64,000 bases of DNA from Ambrosia x helenae (lineage: Eukaryota; Streptophyta; Magnoliopsida; Asterales; Asteraceae): positions 120,417,682 to 120,481,681 of the forward strand of contig CM061229.1 of assembly GCA_030844895.1 (NCBI GenBank). Reading direction: 5' to 3'. Positions 34,726 through 45,585 of this stretch are shown here, piece after piece. Below the pieces are notes generated by a model. It had not been told where the DNA came from, did no database searches, and saw only the letters and a list, made by a program, of their open reading frames with translations. How positions within the stretch are numbered: position 1 is the stretch's first letter; every line of letters starts with the position of its first letter. The translations under genes and the position numbers were made by a program.

Positions 34726-35423
34726 TGTTACAAGAACATGAATCAAATACTCTTTCAACTTTTATTAAGAGAAACCCAACCCATGTTTATTGCACCCTGA
34801 ACAAACAAAGATCAAATGAGAAGGATACAATACTCAATCACTAACCTACAGAGATTATACACACTATAATCTCTGAACTCTATCTACGATCTAACTCTCT
34901 AAGGAGTGATTCAAGATGAATCACTTAAACAAGAAACCCTAAACTGAGAGAAAATATCAGAGAGAATAACATTGAGTGAGAGAATAAAAATGATCGAACT
35001 CTTTTACAGTACAGTGATCAATCTATTTATAGGAGAGACTTAGGCTTGGGAAGAAACACACCCAAGCCTCAGAGAACCGTCAGATCAAATGAAAGAAACA
35101 CAACGAGCATAAGATCTGGCCGTTGATTTGTAAGGCACGGATGATGGAATGGGGATTGCCAGCGTGTCAAAGGCCACAGACATGGGCCATGGGCTTCAAT
35201 CACAATATCAGCAACTGGGCTTCAATCAGCTACAACCTGCTACAATCTGCTACTGGGCTTCAACTCTTGTCCGCAACACTGGGCCTCAAGCACATCCATC
35301 TACTAGCCCAATAATCATTATCAACCTGAAATGGACTTATGCAACATATTCAAATAATATGACATACCACATAATAAATATTGAAGTTATCAAATGGTAT
35401 CAAATGGGTCAATACTTTTAACA
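34726..35423 (-). mobile_element. 3' LTR of Copia C
   Basis: 698 bp, TGTTACAAGAAC to ACTTTTAACA on the plus strand. A minus-strand TATA box CCTATAAATAG lies at about 35023-35033. It is 9 bp longer than the 5' LTR because of GAAGTTATC near 35390. Confidence 0.95.
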
Positions 35424-35433
35424 CCCCCCCTCC
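35424..35433 (-). other. Polypurine tract of Copia C
   Basis: On the minus strand the run ending GGAGGGGGGG abuts the LTR start TGTTAAAAG. Confidence 0.85.
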
Positions 35434-35468
35434 ATTTGATACATTATTACCTGTAACTCAACCTCAAT

Positions 35469-38400
35469 TTATTGCCCAAATGGGTCAAACAGATTTAGTT
35501 GTTGACACAACTCATCATGTTTTCCAGCCAATAACCCTTTTGTTAAAACATCTGCTAATTGTTTTTCAGACTCTATTTTAACAATCTTGACTACTCCCTT
35601 AGACACTTGATCTCTTAAGAAAAATAAATCCAATTCAAAATGTTTGGTTCGTTCAAAAAATACTGGATTTGAAGCAATAGAAATTGCAGAAGAACTATCA
35701 TTAAACAACTCAACTGGTAAGTTAATCTTCTGCTTTAAATCCTCTAAAATATGAACTAACCACATCAATTCACATGTTGCAGCACACATAGACCTAAACT
35801 CAGCTTCAGCTGAGGATCTAGACACAGTTGCCTGTTTTTTACTTTTCCATGATACCAAAGACTTCCCTAAAAACACACAGTAACCAGTAACTGATCTTCT
35901 GGTATCTAAACATTTGCCCCAATCAGAATCAGCAAAGACTCTTATATCAAAAGTATCCCCTTTTTCAATTAAAAGACCTTTTCCAGGAGATCCTTTTAAA
36001 TACCTTAAGAGTCTAAGTGCAATTTTTAAGTGACCATTTGTAGGTTTATGCATATATTGACTCAAGAAATGAACTCCATATGAAATATCAGGTCTAGTAT
36101 GAGCTAAATAAATCAATTTTCCTATGAGCTTTTGATAACCAGTAATGTTTGTAAGAACAGTATCATTATCTCTACAAATATTAGCTATTACATGATGAGG
36201 CTCAATAGGATTATTCACAGGCTTACAAGCAGTCATACCAAACTCAGATAATAGTTCTAAACAGTATTTCCTTTGTGATAAACAAATACCATTTTTGGTA
36301 TTAACTACTTCTATTCCTAAAAAATATTTTAACTCACCCAAATCTTTAATCAGAAAATTTGACTTTAATTTTTCTTTGATTTTAATAATTTCATTATTAT
36401 CATTTCCAGTCAATACAATATCATCAACATAAACCAACATAAACATAATTTTGTCATCTTTAAAACTGTAAAAAAGTGAATAATCACACTTACTTTGCTC
36501 AAAACCTAAACTATGTAACACATTAACAAGTTTAGCATTCCACATTCTTGGGGCCTGTTTCAGCCCATATAAGGATTTTTTAAGTTTACATACCCTAGTT
36601 TCATCTTTAGAGTAGTAACCATCAGGTAATGACATATACACATCCTCAAACAAATCACCATAAAGGAAAGCATTATTAACATCTAGTTCGTATAGTTTCC
36701 AGTTATTCTGTACAGCTATAGCAAGTATACATCTAACAGTAACTAGTTTAACTACAGGAGAAAAAGTTTCTTCAAAATCAACACCAGGTTTCTGACTATA
36801 GCCTTTGGCTACCAACCTAGCTTTATATCTTTCTATTTCCCCAGTGGATTTATACTTTATTTTATAAATCCACTTACACCCTACTAGACTTCTACCTACA
36901 GGTAATTTAACTAATTCCCAGGTATCATTTCTGTTTAATGCTTCAATTTCTTCATTCATGGCAGTGATCCAATTACTATCACTAATAGCCTCACTAAAAT
37001 TTTGAGGCTCATATCCTTTGTTTAAAGAAGTAGTAAAACACTTACTTTCAAGGGATAAATTTGAATAATTCACAACCTTGTTTATTCCATATTTCACTTT
37101 CCCATCTAACACATAATCATCTAAGTTCCTAGGCAATACAGTTCCTCTGGCAGACCTCCTAAGTATGGCTGGAGTATGTGACAAAGTTTGTGAACTTCCC
37201 TCAGAACAGGTTTTGTTCTCATGCACAGGTGTCACACACTCAGCCCTGCCTATTCTACTGGTCTCCATACTAGGCTTCTCTTGATTCACAGAATCTTGAT
37301 TAGCTTTGCCATTAGGCTGCTCTTGATTCAAAGAATCTTGTTGAGCTTTTCCATCTGGCTGCTCTTGATTCAAGGAATCTTGTTGAGCCTTGCCACTAAT
37401 ATTAGACTCAGCAGAAGGCTGCTGAGACCTATGTGTCTCTGGCTCAACTTCTTCAACCTTTTCCTCATCATTGGGAAGGGGGTCTATGCTTTCATATTTG
37501 TCAAAAAAATTAAGATTTGTTATATCAAACTGATTTGGTTCATTAAAGTTTTGTAAAACATTTTTTTCCTTAAAAGGAAACACAGTTTCAAAAAATTTGA
37601 CATCTCTGGAAAAATATGTTTCCTTATTGTCTAAACTAAAGACTTTGTAACCTTTCTTTTCAGTTGAATAACCTAGGAAAACACATTTGTCTGATCTACT
37701 GTTTAGTTTATCAGACTCATTTAGGTTTGTACAAAAGCATAGACACCCAAAAATTTTTAAATGTTCTAAAAAAGGTTGAAAGCCATACACTACCTCATAA
37801 GGAGTCTTGCCACTTAGAACTGATGATGGAATCCTATTAATCAAATATGCAGCACTCAAGACACAATCAGACCATAATCTAATAGGAACACCACTTTGAA
37901 ACAATAGAGACCTAGCCACATTTAATAAATGCCTATGTTTCCTTTCCACTATCCCATTTTGTTGAGGAGTATAAGTGCAAGATGTTTGATGAATAATGCC
38001 TTTTATTTTACAAAAGTTATGAAACTGATTATTTACAAATTCAGTTCCATTATCACTTCTAAAACATTTTACCCTTTTTTTAAATTGTGTTTTAATAATA
38101 TTATAAAATTCTACAATATTTTCAAACACCTCAGTTTTTGATTTCATCAAACATACCCACACTGCTCTAGTATAATCATCAACTATAGTGAGGAAATATT
38201 TATACCCTTCTCTAATGCTTATCCTATAAGGACCCCACACATCTAAGTGCACCAATTCACCTATTTCACAACTTTTATGATCACTTAGTGGAAAAGGTTC
38301 TCTGTGTTGTTTTGCTTTTAAACAAATCTCACACATAGAATCATGTTTATTAGAAAAATTCAGATTTAGTGTTTCTGAAAACAATTTTATGGCTTGATCA

Positions 38401-39989
38401 GATGGATGTCCTAGTCTACCATGCCATAAATCAATACTAACACTAGAACTAAAACACACCTTATCAGTAACACAAGTAAGACCACAGTAATACAATCCAT
38501 CCATTTGTTTACCAGTCACCAGGACTTTCTTGGATATTAAGTCCTGTATATAACACTTATGTTCATCAAAACCAACAAACAATTTATTATCTTTAGCAAG
38601 TTTATACACAGAAATAAGGTTTACACAATATTCAGGGACCACAAAGACATCTTGTAAAACAACTCCATTTGCTAATTTTAGATTACCAATCTTTGTTACT
38701 AAAGCATCAGTACCATTAGGATGTTTTACTCTTATGTTAAATTCTGAAACATTTATACAGTTTGTTAAACCAACATCATCTTTAACCATATGCTGGTTAG
38801 CCCCTGAATCTGTTTTCCAACCCTTATTTTTCCCATTATAATTACTTGCAAAAGAAAACACAGGCTTAAAAAAGCCATTTGCACAAAAAGGAATAGATAT
38901 TCCACCTGAAACATGGCAGCTTTGACTATTCTCAGTAGATTTATCACCTATCAGACTTAAAAGTTTATTAATATGATCACTAGTCAAATTTTGAATGGTC
39001 ATTTCAGAACTTTCAGACATAGAACTACTATTTGCAGCTACCTTCTTTCCTTGGTTACCCCTTGGTTTCATCCAAGATGGGTAACCAATTATTTCAAAAC
39101 ATTTGTCAACTGAATGCCCTATTTTGTTACAATGAGAACACTTCAAGTTTTGATTAGAAACTTTATTATTTCTTTTAAACTCAAGGTTCTGATTAGTTTT
39201 AGACAACAAAGCCATAGGTGGATTTTTCTTTCCACCTGAACTGGAGTTTCTATGGGATTCCTCCCTAGAAACTATAGCAAAGGCTTCTTTGACTGTTGGT
39301 AAAACTTCTCTGATTAATAGACTAGTCCTAACAGATTGATAAACATTATCTAATCCCATTAAGAATTGCATGAGTTTAATCATGTTATTAAAGTTATTAA
39401 ACTCATGTGCAGCATTACAGTTACAAGTAGGTAGTTGTAAAATTTGGTCTAACTGTCTCCACATAATGTTCAGCCTATGATAATACTCAGCAACAGAAGA
39501 ACCACTTTGACTATAAGAATTGATTTTCTGATATAGGTCAAACACAACTGACCCATCTATTTTATCATATGTTTCTTTTAATTCACACCAAACATCACTA
39601 GCTAATTTTGAAAACACATGACCCATATACAGATCATCACTTATGGAATTCAAAATCCATGTTAACACTATTGAATTACACCTTTCCCATTGATTAGCCA
39701 AAACAATATCATCTTCAGATTTTAAACATGTCTTATCTATAAACCCCCATTTGTTTTTAACCTTTAAAGCAAGTTGCAAAGCATTAGACCATATAGTATA
39801 ATTCTCAGTTCCTTTTAATTTGACTGTTATGATATTTAGATTGGCAGAATCACTTGGATGCAAGTAGAGAGGGTCACTTGCATCCAACTTACTAATTAAA
39901 GTAGGATTACCCTTCCCATTATTCCCAACATTCATGATGACATTATCATCACCATCAACAGGAAGATCATCAGCCATATTACACAACAA
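35469..39989 (-). CDS. Intact Copia Gag-Pol polyprotein (1,506 aa)
   Basis: One open frame encodes the whole polyprotein. Gag spans roughly residues 1-330 (LKGTENYTIWSNALQLAL; ETYDKIDGSVVFDLYQ) and includes a CCHC knuckle CSHCNKIGHSVDKC near 282. The protease WKTDSGANQHMV is near 394. Integrase has a zinc-binding RLGHPSDQ and CEICLKAKQH (about 520-560) and core residues in LDVWGPY, VDDYTRAVW, RSDNGTEF and QQNGIVERK (about 580-680). Reverse transcriptase has LDVNNAFLYG (about 1103), LYGLKQAPRMW and YVDDIVLTG (about 1188). RNase H has ADSDWGKC (about 1350) and SSAEAEF (about 1393). All catalytic motifs look intact. Translation may start at this ATG or at the next one four codons on (MADDLPV). 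The C-terminal polypeptide ends close to the polypurine tract, so no extra ORF is present. Confidence 0.96.
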   Translation of the reverse strand: MLCNMADDLPVDGDDNVIMNVGNNGKGNPTLISKLDASDPLYLHPSDSANLNIITVKLKGTENYTIWSNALQLALKVKNKWGFIDKTCLKSEDDIVLANQWERCNSIVLTWILNSISDDLYMGHVFSKLASDVWCELKETYDKIDGSVVFDLYQKINSYSQSGSSVAEYYHRLNIMWRQLDQILQLPTCNCNAAHEFNNFNNMIKLMQFLMGLDNVYQSVRTSLLIREVLPTVKEAFAIVSREESHRNSSSGGKKNPPMALLSKTNQNLEFKRNNKVSNQNLKCSHCNKIGHSVDKCFEIIGYPSWMKPRGNQGKKVAANSSSMSESSEMTIQNLTSDHINKLLSLIGDKSTENSQSCHVSGGISIPFCANGFFKPVFSFASNYNGKNKGWKTDSGANQHMVKDDVGLTNCINVSEFNIRVKHPNGTDALVTKIGNLKLANGVVLQDVFVVPEYCVNLISVYKLAKDNKLFVGFDEHKCYIQDLISKKVLVTGKQMDGLYYCGLTCVTDKVCFSSSVSIDLWHGRLGHPSDQAIKLFSETLNLNFSNKHDSMCEICLKAKQHREPFPLSDHKSCEIGELVHLDVWGPYRISIREGYKYFLTIVDDYTRAVWVCLMKSKTEVFENIVEFYNIIKTQFKKRVKCFRSDNGTEFVNNQFHNFCKIKGIIHQTSCTYTPQQNGIVERKHRHLLNVARSLLFQSGVPIRLWSDCVLSAAYLINRIPSSVLSGKTPYEVVYGFQPFLEHLKIFGCLCFCTNLNESDKLNSRSDKCVFLGYSTEKKGYKVFSLDNKETYFSRDVKFFETVFPFKEKNVLQNFNEPNQFDITNLNFFDKYESIDPLPNDEEKVEEVEPETHRSQQPSAESNISGKAQQDSLNQEQPDGKAQQDSLNQEQPNGKANQDSVNQEKPSMETSRIGRAECVTPVHENKTCSEGSSQTLSHTPAILRRSARGTVLPRNLDDYVLDGKVKYGINKVVNYSNLSLESKCFTTSLNKGYEPQNFSEAISDSNWITAMNEEIEALNRNDTWELVKLPVGRSLVGCKWIYKIKYKSTGEIERYKARLVAKGYSQKPGVDFEETFSPVVKLVTVRCILAIAVQNNWKLYELDVNNAFLYGDLFEDVYMSLPDGYYSKDETRVCKLKKSLYGLKQAPRMWNAKLVNVLHSLGFEQSKCDYSLFYSFKDDKIMFMLVYVDDIVLTGNDNNEIIKIKEKLKSNFLIKDLGELKYFLGIEVVNTKNGICLSQRKYCLELLSEFGMTACKPVNNPIEPHHVIANICRDNDTVLTNITGYQKLIGKLIYLAHTRPDISYGVHFLSQYMHKPTNGHLKIALRLLRYLKGSPGKGLLIEKGDTFDIRVFADSDWGKCLDTRRSVTGYCVFLGKSLVSWKSKKQATVSRSSAEAEFRSMCAATCELMWLVHILEDLKQKINLPVELFNDSSSAISIASNPVFFERTKHFELDLFFLRDQVSKGVVKIVKIESEKQLADVLTKGLLAGKHDELCQQLNLFDPFGQ

Positions 39990-40617
39990 TCAAATACACA
40001 AGAACAAGAACACCAATATGCAATCAGTATGACACTATCCTAAAACAGGCGAAACCGTGTCAGTGATCCAGATTCCTGGTTCGTCACTCAAATGGTGCCA
40101 GGACAAGTCTTAACACGGGAGCCCGACCTCTAGACCAACTTACAAGATAAAAAACAATAACACAGAGAAATAAAACAACTAAGCAAACAAAAATCACACA
40201 GATCAGCTAATCAAGAAAGTAACACAGCTAGCAAATTGTGAGCCAATACCGGTACTCCTAACCCGGGCAGTGCTCCTAAAAATTAAAAGAAACAGAATCT
40301 CAAAATATGAAACGATCTCACCAGGATAAGACCCAAGTTAGGGTTCTCCAATCTCACAGCCTGTACCTTCACTTAGGGTACAGATCTGTGAGAGCAATTG
40401 AAGCTAAAAGAAAATATTCCAATTCCAGATCCACAGTACTTGAATCAGCTTCTTGATGACCACGAACCAACAGGATCCTTGATGATCTAAACCAGATCCT
40501 TTGAATCCTTAGATCAAAAACCTCAGCGGAAGACTTAACCCTAGACGACCACAGAAACCCTAGATCTACAAAAGAATAGCATCAATAATCACCAGATGAC
40601 CTCAAGAACTCAACCTA
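39990..40617 (-). other. 5' leader of Copia C
   Basis: About 630 non-coding bases between PBS and gag, where the packaging signal would be expected. No recognisable ORF. Confidence 0.7.
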
Positions 40618-40631
40618 GAGCTCTGATACCA
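40618..40631 (-). other. Primer binding site of Copia C (initiator tRNA-Met)
   Basis: TGGTATCAGAGCTC on the minus strand directly follows the LTR end. Confidence 0.92.
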
Positions 40632-41320
40632 TGTTACAAGAACATGAATCAAATACTCTTTCAACTTTTATTAAGAGAAACCCAACCCAAGTTTATTACA
40701 CCCTGAACAAACAAAGATCAAATGAGAAGGATACAATACTCAATCACTAACCTACAGAGATTATACACACTATAATCTCTGAACTCTATCTACGATCTAA
40801 CTCTCTAAGAAGTGATTCAAGATGAATCACTTAAACAAGAAACCCTAAACTGAGAGAAAATATCAGAGAGAATAACACTGAGTGAGAGAATAAAAATGAT
40901 CGAACTCTTTTACAGTACAGTGATCAATCTATTTATAGGAGAGCCTTAGGCTTGGGAAGAAACACACCCAAGCCTCAGAGAACCGTCAGATCAAATGAAA
41001 GAAACACAACGAGCATAAGATCTGGCCGTTGATTTGTAAGGCACGGATGATGGAATGGGGATTGCCAGCGTGTCAAAGGCCACAGACATGGGCCATGGGC
41101 TTCAATCACAATATCAGCAACTGGGCTTCATTCAGCTACAACCTGCTACAGTCTGCTACTGGGCTTCAACTCTTGTCCGCAACACTGGGCCTCAAGCACA
41201 TCCATCTACTAGCCCAATAATCATTATCAACCTGAAATGGACTTATGCAACATATTCAAATAATATGACATACCACATAATAAATATCAAATGGTATCAA
41301 ATGGGTCAATACTTTTAACA
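40632..41320 (-). mobile_element. 5' LTR of Copia C
   Basis: 689 bp, near-identical to 34726-35423. A minus-strand TATA box (CCTATAAATAG) lies at about 40929-40939. Gypsy gag remnant DNA follows at 41321. Confidence 0.95.
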
Positions 41321-42711
41321 CATATATATATATATATATTTAATAAATTAGTTTAATTGATAAAATTGCTATTAACACTAACCACATACTCCTCGTAGCT
41401 AAGGAATTGTTTTTAATATAGTTTTTGATTAGCACTCGACACGCGATCATGCGCATAATTCTTTTCACTACCTTTCCCGTGAAATATGGGATGCATGTTC
41501 AGAATGTAAGGTTTAGTCTCAAATGTTTGTACCCCCACGTGTTATAGACATAACTATAAGTGATAAGCTCTGTGCGATCTTAGGTCTGAAGTGGCTATCC
41601 ACTCCTTTAATGTGAGGATTATGTAGTCTTGGACCCCACTTTTTGTGAGGAGGTATAATTGATGCTTATTCACTCTAGGTGGATTTTGATACCAATGTCC
41701 ACCACGTTGATTTCTGTTCATTAGGTTGAAGGGTGTGGAGACGCCCCCACCCCCCCTCCCCCGTCCCCCACGTCCCTCAGAGGACATAAAGGATGGACCA
41801 ATCAGAGAATTTTCCTTTTTTTAAAAAAAATTCCAACCAATAGGGTGTTTTCCTTTTATTTTTATTTTTATTTTTTTTGAATGCTTGAGACATGGAGTGT
41901 TGGTGTCTCCACACCCCACTCATGTCTCAAGAAGTTTGAGACACCAATAATCCAATGTGGCATCCTACGTGGCATGGAGACATTACCTTTCTCATGTCTC
42001 CACACCCTATAGCCTTAGGAGATCATACTAAGCTCCTTGATTCACTCCATATTCCCCCTCATCAACTGAATCTGGATCAACCTCATAACCCTCATGATAT
42101 TCCCCATCATCCCATTTTCTACCCTAGCCCGAATGTTTTCTTCATTAGAAAGACTATCTGCCTGATATGGATGTGGCTCTCGGTTTAGGTGAGTAAAACG
42201 GGTTCCTGAATAAATTGGTTGAGCAGGATTAATTGTTTGAGTTGGTGGTTGATTGGTTGAGCCCGTGGTTGATGTTGTGGTTGTTGCTGGATAAATTGTG
42301 GAAAGGGTGGTGGTGGCATGTTAGGTAATGGATTTTGTTGTGGTGGAGGTTGTGGCGGTTGCTGGTTACCCTGGTCTACTGGGTTACTATGATTACTCTT
42401 TTGGGGATGATGATATCTCTATCTCAGCTAAGTTACTTGTACTGGTTTTTGTCTAGTGGATTGCCCAGTTCCTCCTAACATTCTTCTCAGTTTCATGATC
42501 GAAATCATATGTGAAGTCTTTCTCGAATGGCATTGTATAATGCATGCAATTATAAATCACCTACACAAACACAAACAACCAAACATAGCGTAATACTGAA
42601 CTAAATAAAACAACTACGTACACTACTAGACTAGAAAATATGATATTTTTTATTTTTTTATAATATTTTAGAAACAAGAAAACAAATAAAATAACTAACA
42701 CTAAGTGCACT
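41321..42711 (-). pseudogene. Gypsy gag N-terminal region, decayed, with a MITE inside
   Basis: Minus-strand continuation of the element whose PBS and LTR lie at 42712-43900. Near the start (42200-42400) it reads as Pro/Gln-rich sequence (NMPPPPFPQFIQQQPQ). 41640-41720 holds NRNQRGGHWYQNPPR. 41455-41510 reads NMHPIFHGKGSE, resembling the start of a Gypsy capsid domain. Stops and frameshifts are frequent. The Copia C LTR truncates it at 41320 and a Harbinger MITE (41724-42014) interrupts it. Confidence 0.5.
41724..42014. mobile_element. Harbinger-type MITE, TTA target duplication
   Basis: Left end GGTTGAAGGGTGTGGAGACG and reversed right end GGCTATAGGGTGTGGAGACA are flanked by TTA (41721-41723, 42015-42017). 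It belongs to the same family as 30767-31656 but is only 291 bp, with a C-rich block next to the left end. Confidence 0.8.
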
Positions 42712-42730
42712 GATTCCCAACAATGGCGTC
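42712..42730 (-). other. Primer binding site-like sequence of the Gypsy element
   Basis: GACGCCATTGTTGGGAATC on the minus strand resembles the TGGCGCCGTTGCCGGGGA type used by Athila/Tat-group elements (tRNA-Asp). Several bases have changed. Confidence 0.55.
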
Positions 42731-42743
42731 ATTTTGATGTAGG

Positions 42744-43900
42744 TGTCGTGGGCTAATAAAAAAACAAGTATTTTAAAGACTTAAATACCTTTATGAGTAC
42801 GAGTAAATAAAGTCATCTCCATAGGGAATACGTGGTTAGTGTTTGATTAAACAATAAAATTAAATAACTACCAAATGTGGTTTTAGGGTTTTGATTGATT
42901 AGAAAATAAACAATTAATTATATGAAGAAAAGTTATCATAATTAATTATATGAAGAAATGTTATCAGATTTGGAAAAGCAACTCCCACCCGGGATCCAGG
43001 TTACAACTGTTATCACAAACTCAGTTTAATTTCTAAAACACCGCATAAATATGTCCTTGGGATTTCTAACTTAAGATAATAATGAAAGAAAGTTTTTAAT
43101 AATAATCGTACAATTTAATTATCCACTGACAAGTAACAACTACCTACCTAACTACCAACCTGCTAAGAATGCAATAAATCACCAATATGTTTGATAAAAT
43201 AAAGACAATTCAAACATAAGCAAATGTTTAAACAATCCAAACTCAGGTAGTCAAGATATACTAGTTATAAATGAATCAAACAGAGTTTAATGTGCAAAAC
43301 TTAAAAACCGTTCACCGGAATGAAAGTTACAAAGAGATTACCCACTCATGTTAATGATTGCAGTTTAATTCTTGATGTGGCTTACATCTTCTTCAACCGG
43401 GTGATTAGAATCTGCAAAAGTTCTAAAAAAATCGCCCAAAGTGTTCTCAAAATCGAAGTCTCATTTCCCAAACGACAGACCTAAATTTTGTTAGAAAAGT
43501 TGGGCTTTTCTGGGTTTAGAGAAGGTTTGCGACCCGCTAACAACTGCTCTTCCTCCTTCGCAGGTCGCTAGGGACAAAATAGTTGGTTGTCAGTATATGG
43601 TAAATGCCCAGACTCATTAAGGATAATTTTGTCAATTCCCTTTATTCGTGACACGCAAATCTTCATGTATCTCTTTTAAGGGTCTTGAAAGATTCCCCTT
43701 TCAACATTCTTTGTTTTTTTATTCCACATTCATTAGTGTGCTCGTTTCTTCTCCAATTAAGCTCAATTTTCCTTCATTTAGCATATGGACACATGCCAAA
43801 CACATGTACACAAAGAAATAACTAAGACACACTAAAAACACGATAAACAAGACTCACAAGTGTACAAAATTATCAAATAAATGTGATATATATGTCAACA
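42744..43900 (-). mobile_element. 5' LTR of a Gypsy element (Athila/Tat-like)
   Basis: On the minus strand it begins TGTTGACATATATATCAC and ends near CCACGACA, about 1.16 kb. A PBS-like site and gag-like coding follow. There is no coding content. The second LTR is not in the window. CATTA (43901-43905) would be its target copy. Confidence 0.6.
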
Positions 43901-44052
43901 CATTAGTAGTAACCCTACTTTTTCAAATAAAATGAAAAAACGAACAAATTATTTCATGTGATCGAGAAAATAAGAAGGAAATTTATTGGTTTACAAAATA
44001 TAATAACAAGCAAAAGGTGACAAAATTAAACATAGAACGACCAGTATATAAC

Positions 44053-44363
44053 TTTGTTTGGTAGAATGAGCTGAAAGCTTTTAGGTTAAGGAAAAAAAAC
44101 TCTATAGTGAAAAACTACTAGTATTAGCGTTTAGGAAAAAACTCTACTAGCTACAAGCTTTTAATTAGTAAATGACACAAATATCCATTCTATTTTAAAA
44201 TAAAATAAAAACCTTCTATATAAGCTTTTAATTATGCCCATTTTGGTCATTTTATACATTTTATTAAAAACTTCAGCTACTTTGCCAAACAACAAAATAT
44301 ATTTAAAAAGCTACTAGCTACCGGCTTCCAGCTATCAACCACCACCTAGTTTTGCCAAACATA
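44053..44363. mobile_element. MITE-like element with TGTTTGG ends
   Basis: The left end TTTGTTTGGTAGAATGAGCTG and reversed right end GTATGTTTGGCAAAACTAG are imperfect inverted repeats. The inside carries repeated AGCTACTAGCTAC-like motifs. No clear duplication was found. Confidence 0.4.
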
Positions 44364-44510
44364 CTCTATGTAAGCAGATGTTGTTTCTCCATAGGTTCCA
44401 ACTTTAATCAGTGGTCAATTGTGGTAATGATTCAATCTGAATGTGTGTAGTGCATTTGAGAACTTCAGTTTTGGAACCCTAGATATATTGAAATTGAAGA
44501 GGGGGAATTA

Positions 44511-44738
44511 GTTAATTATTAGAAAAAAAATAGAAGATGACACTAGGATATGACACATATTTTGATGGTGTTTTATCTTTTTATGATATACTTAAAGGAT
44601 AACATACAAAAATACTAGCCATAAATTGTTCAATTTTTAGAAACAATGACGTTTTTTTATAATACACGCTTTTACATGTTATAAAATTAGTATGTGTCAT
44701 CATTCACATGTCATAAAAAGGCTTTTTTTCTAATAGTG
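44511..44738. mobile_element. CACTA-type MITE candidate
   Basis: The right end reversed is CACTATTAGAAAAAAAGCC. The left end near 44515 reads ATTATTAGAAAAAAAATAG, with the CAC eroded. Both subterminal parts share ATGACACATA-like motifs. It is 0.23 kb and non-coding. Confidence 0.5.
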
Positions 44739-45585
44739 TGGTTTCCTCATTTGACCTCACATAAATTTCTTAAATAATTAATAACACACAAGATGAGCAA
44801 TCCATGCCTAAATGATATGATTTTGTTTTTTGAGAATCTAGTAAGTCATCGGATATCCTACAAAAAAAGGAATTAGTTTCAAATGAAAATAAATTAGAAC
44901 CATACCACTTTTGTTAATTTGTTTGGAGCAAACACCATAGCATTAGAATGCTAGGTCATGCTCAAAGCATTTGATTTACCTTGATACTTAATATATCGAT
45001 TCATGTAATTTAGAATACTAGGACCTTCGGGCCCAACAACACTGTGTTTCTCCCTAAGGGAGAGAACTGAATTCGAATCTTGGCGCAAGCGATTTTTACC
45101 TAGAAAAGTAAGTCATTCGGTTTTACGAATCAGTCGGTTTCCTCCAAGAATGGTTTGGCGCCATCCTTGAGCTTCAAACTAACAATGAATGCTTGTAATT
45201 ATCTTTAACGTATGTATATATAGTTGGGCTATGAAGAAACATGTCACTGAGCAAGAATACGTCACCATTAAAAAATTGTAATTTAGGATGCTATTTTGTC
45301 ATTGACTATTTTTGTAATAACAGCATGGTTCCAGAAAAGAAGGGAAGGTAATTAGCTATGTGTGACTTCAAAAAATATATATAAAAATTGATTAAGATCA
45401 CATACACGAGACACTTTTCTAAGAAGAGTGAGAAAAATTGTGGTCCATTAATCTTATATTTGAAGCCCTGATATTAGTTTGTTGCAAAAATAAAAAATAA
45501 ATATTAAATTAGAGGAATGACATAAAAAGAAAACCATATTTATTGACTTTCTCTCTCTAAATTCATGCCACATGTCAATTTTTCC

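Larger units (their letters stand above)
34726..41320 (-). mobile_element. Copia C, complete and young LTR retrotransposon
   Basis: LTRs at 34726-35423 and 40632-41320, PBS at 40618-40631, polypurine tract at 35424-35433 and a single uninterrupted gag-pol. Counting by eye the LTRs differ by seven substitutions and one 9-bp indel in ~690 bp, or about 1%. At a commonly used plant rate of 1.3e-8 per site per year this suggests roughly 0.4 million years. Flanks are TA repeats (TATAT left, CATAT right), so the target duplication is imperfect or ambiguous. All parts needed for autonomous movement appear present. Confidence 0.95.

Noticed and set aside
35123..35581. Open frames in the Copia C LTRs (also 41029-41318)
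   Set aside because: They are inside the LTRs, occur in both copies and overlap in different frames, and no protein feature is visible.
41554..41787. 77-codon minus-strand frame with a Gly/Arg-rich start
   Set aside because: Its first part is translation of the C-rich end of the Harbinger MITE. Only the part left of 41724 belongs to the Gypsy remnant.
45030..45100. Possible tRNA or SINE promoter box (GAATTCGAATCTTGG)
   Set aside because: A single B-box-like match without an A box, cloverleaf or 3' tail is not enough.
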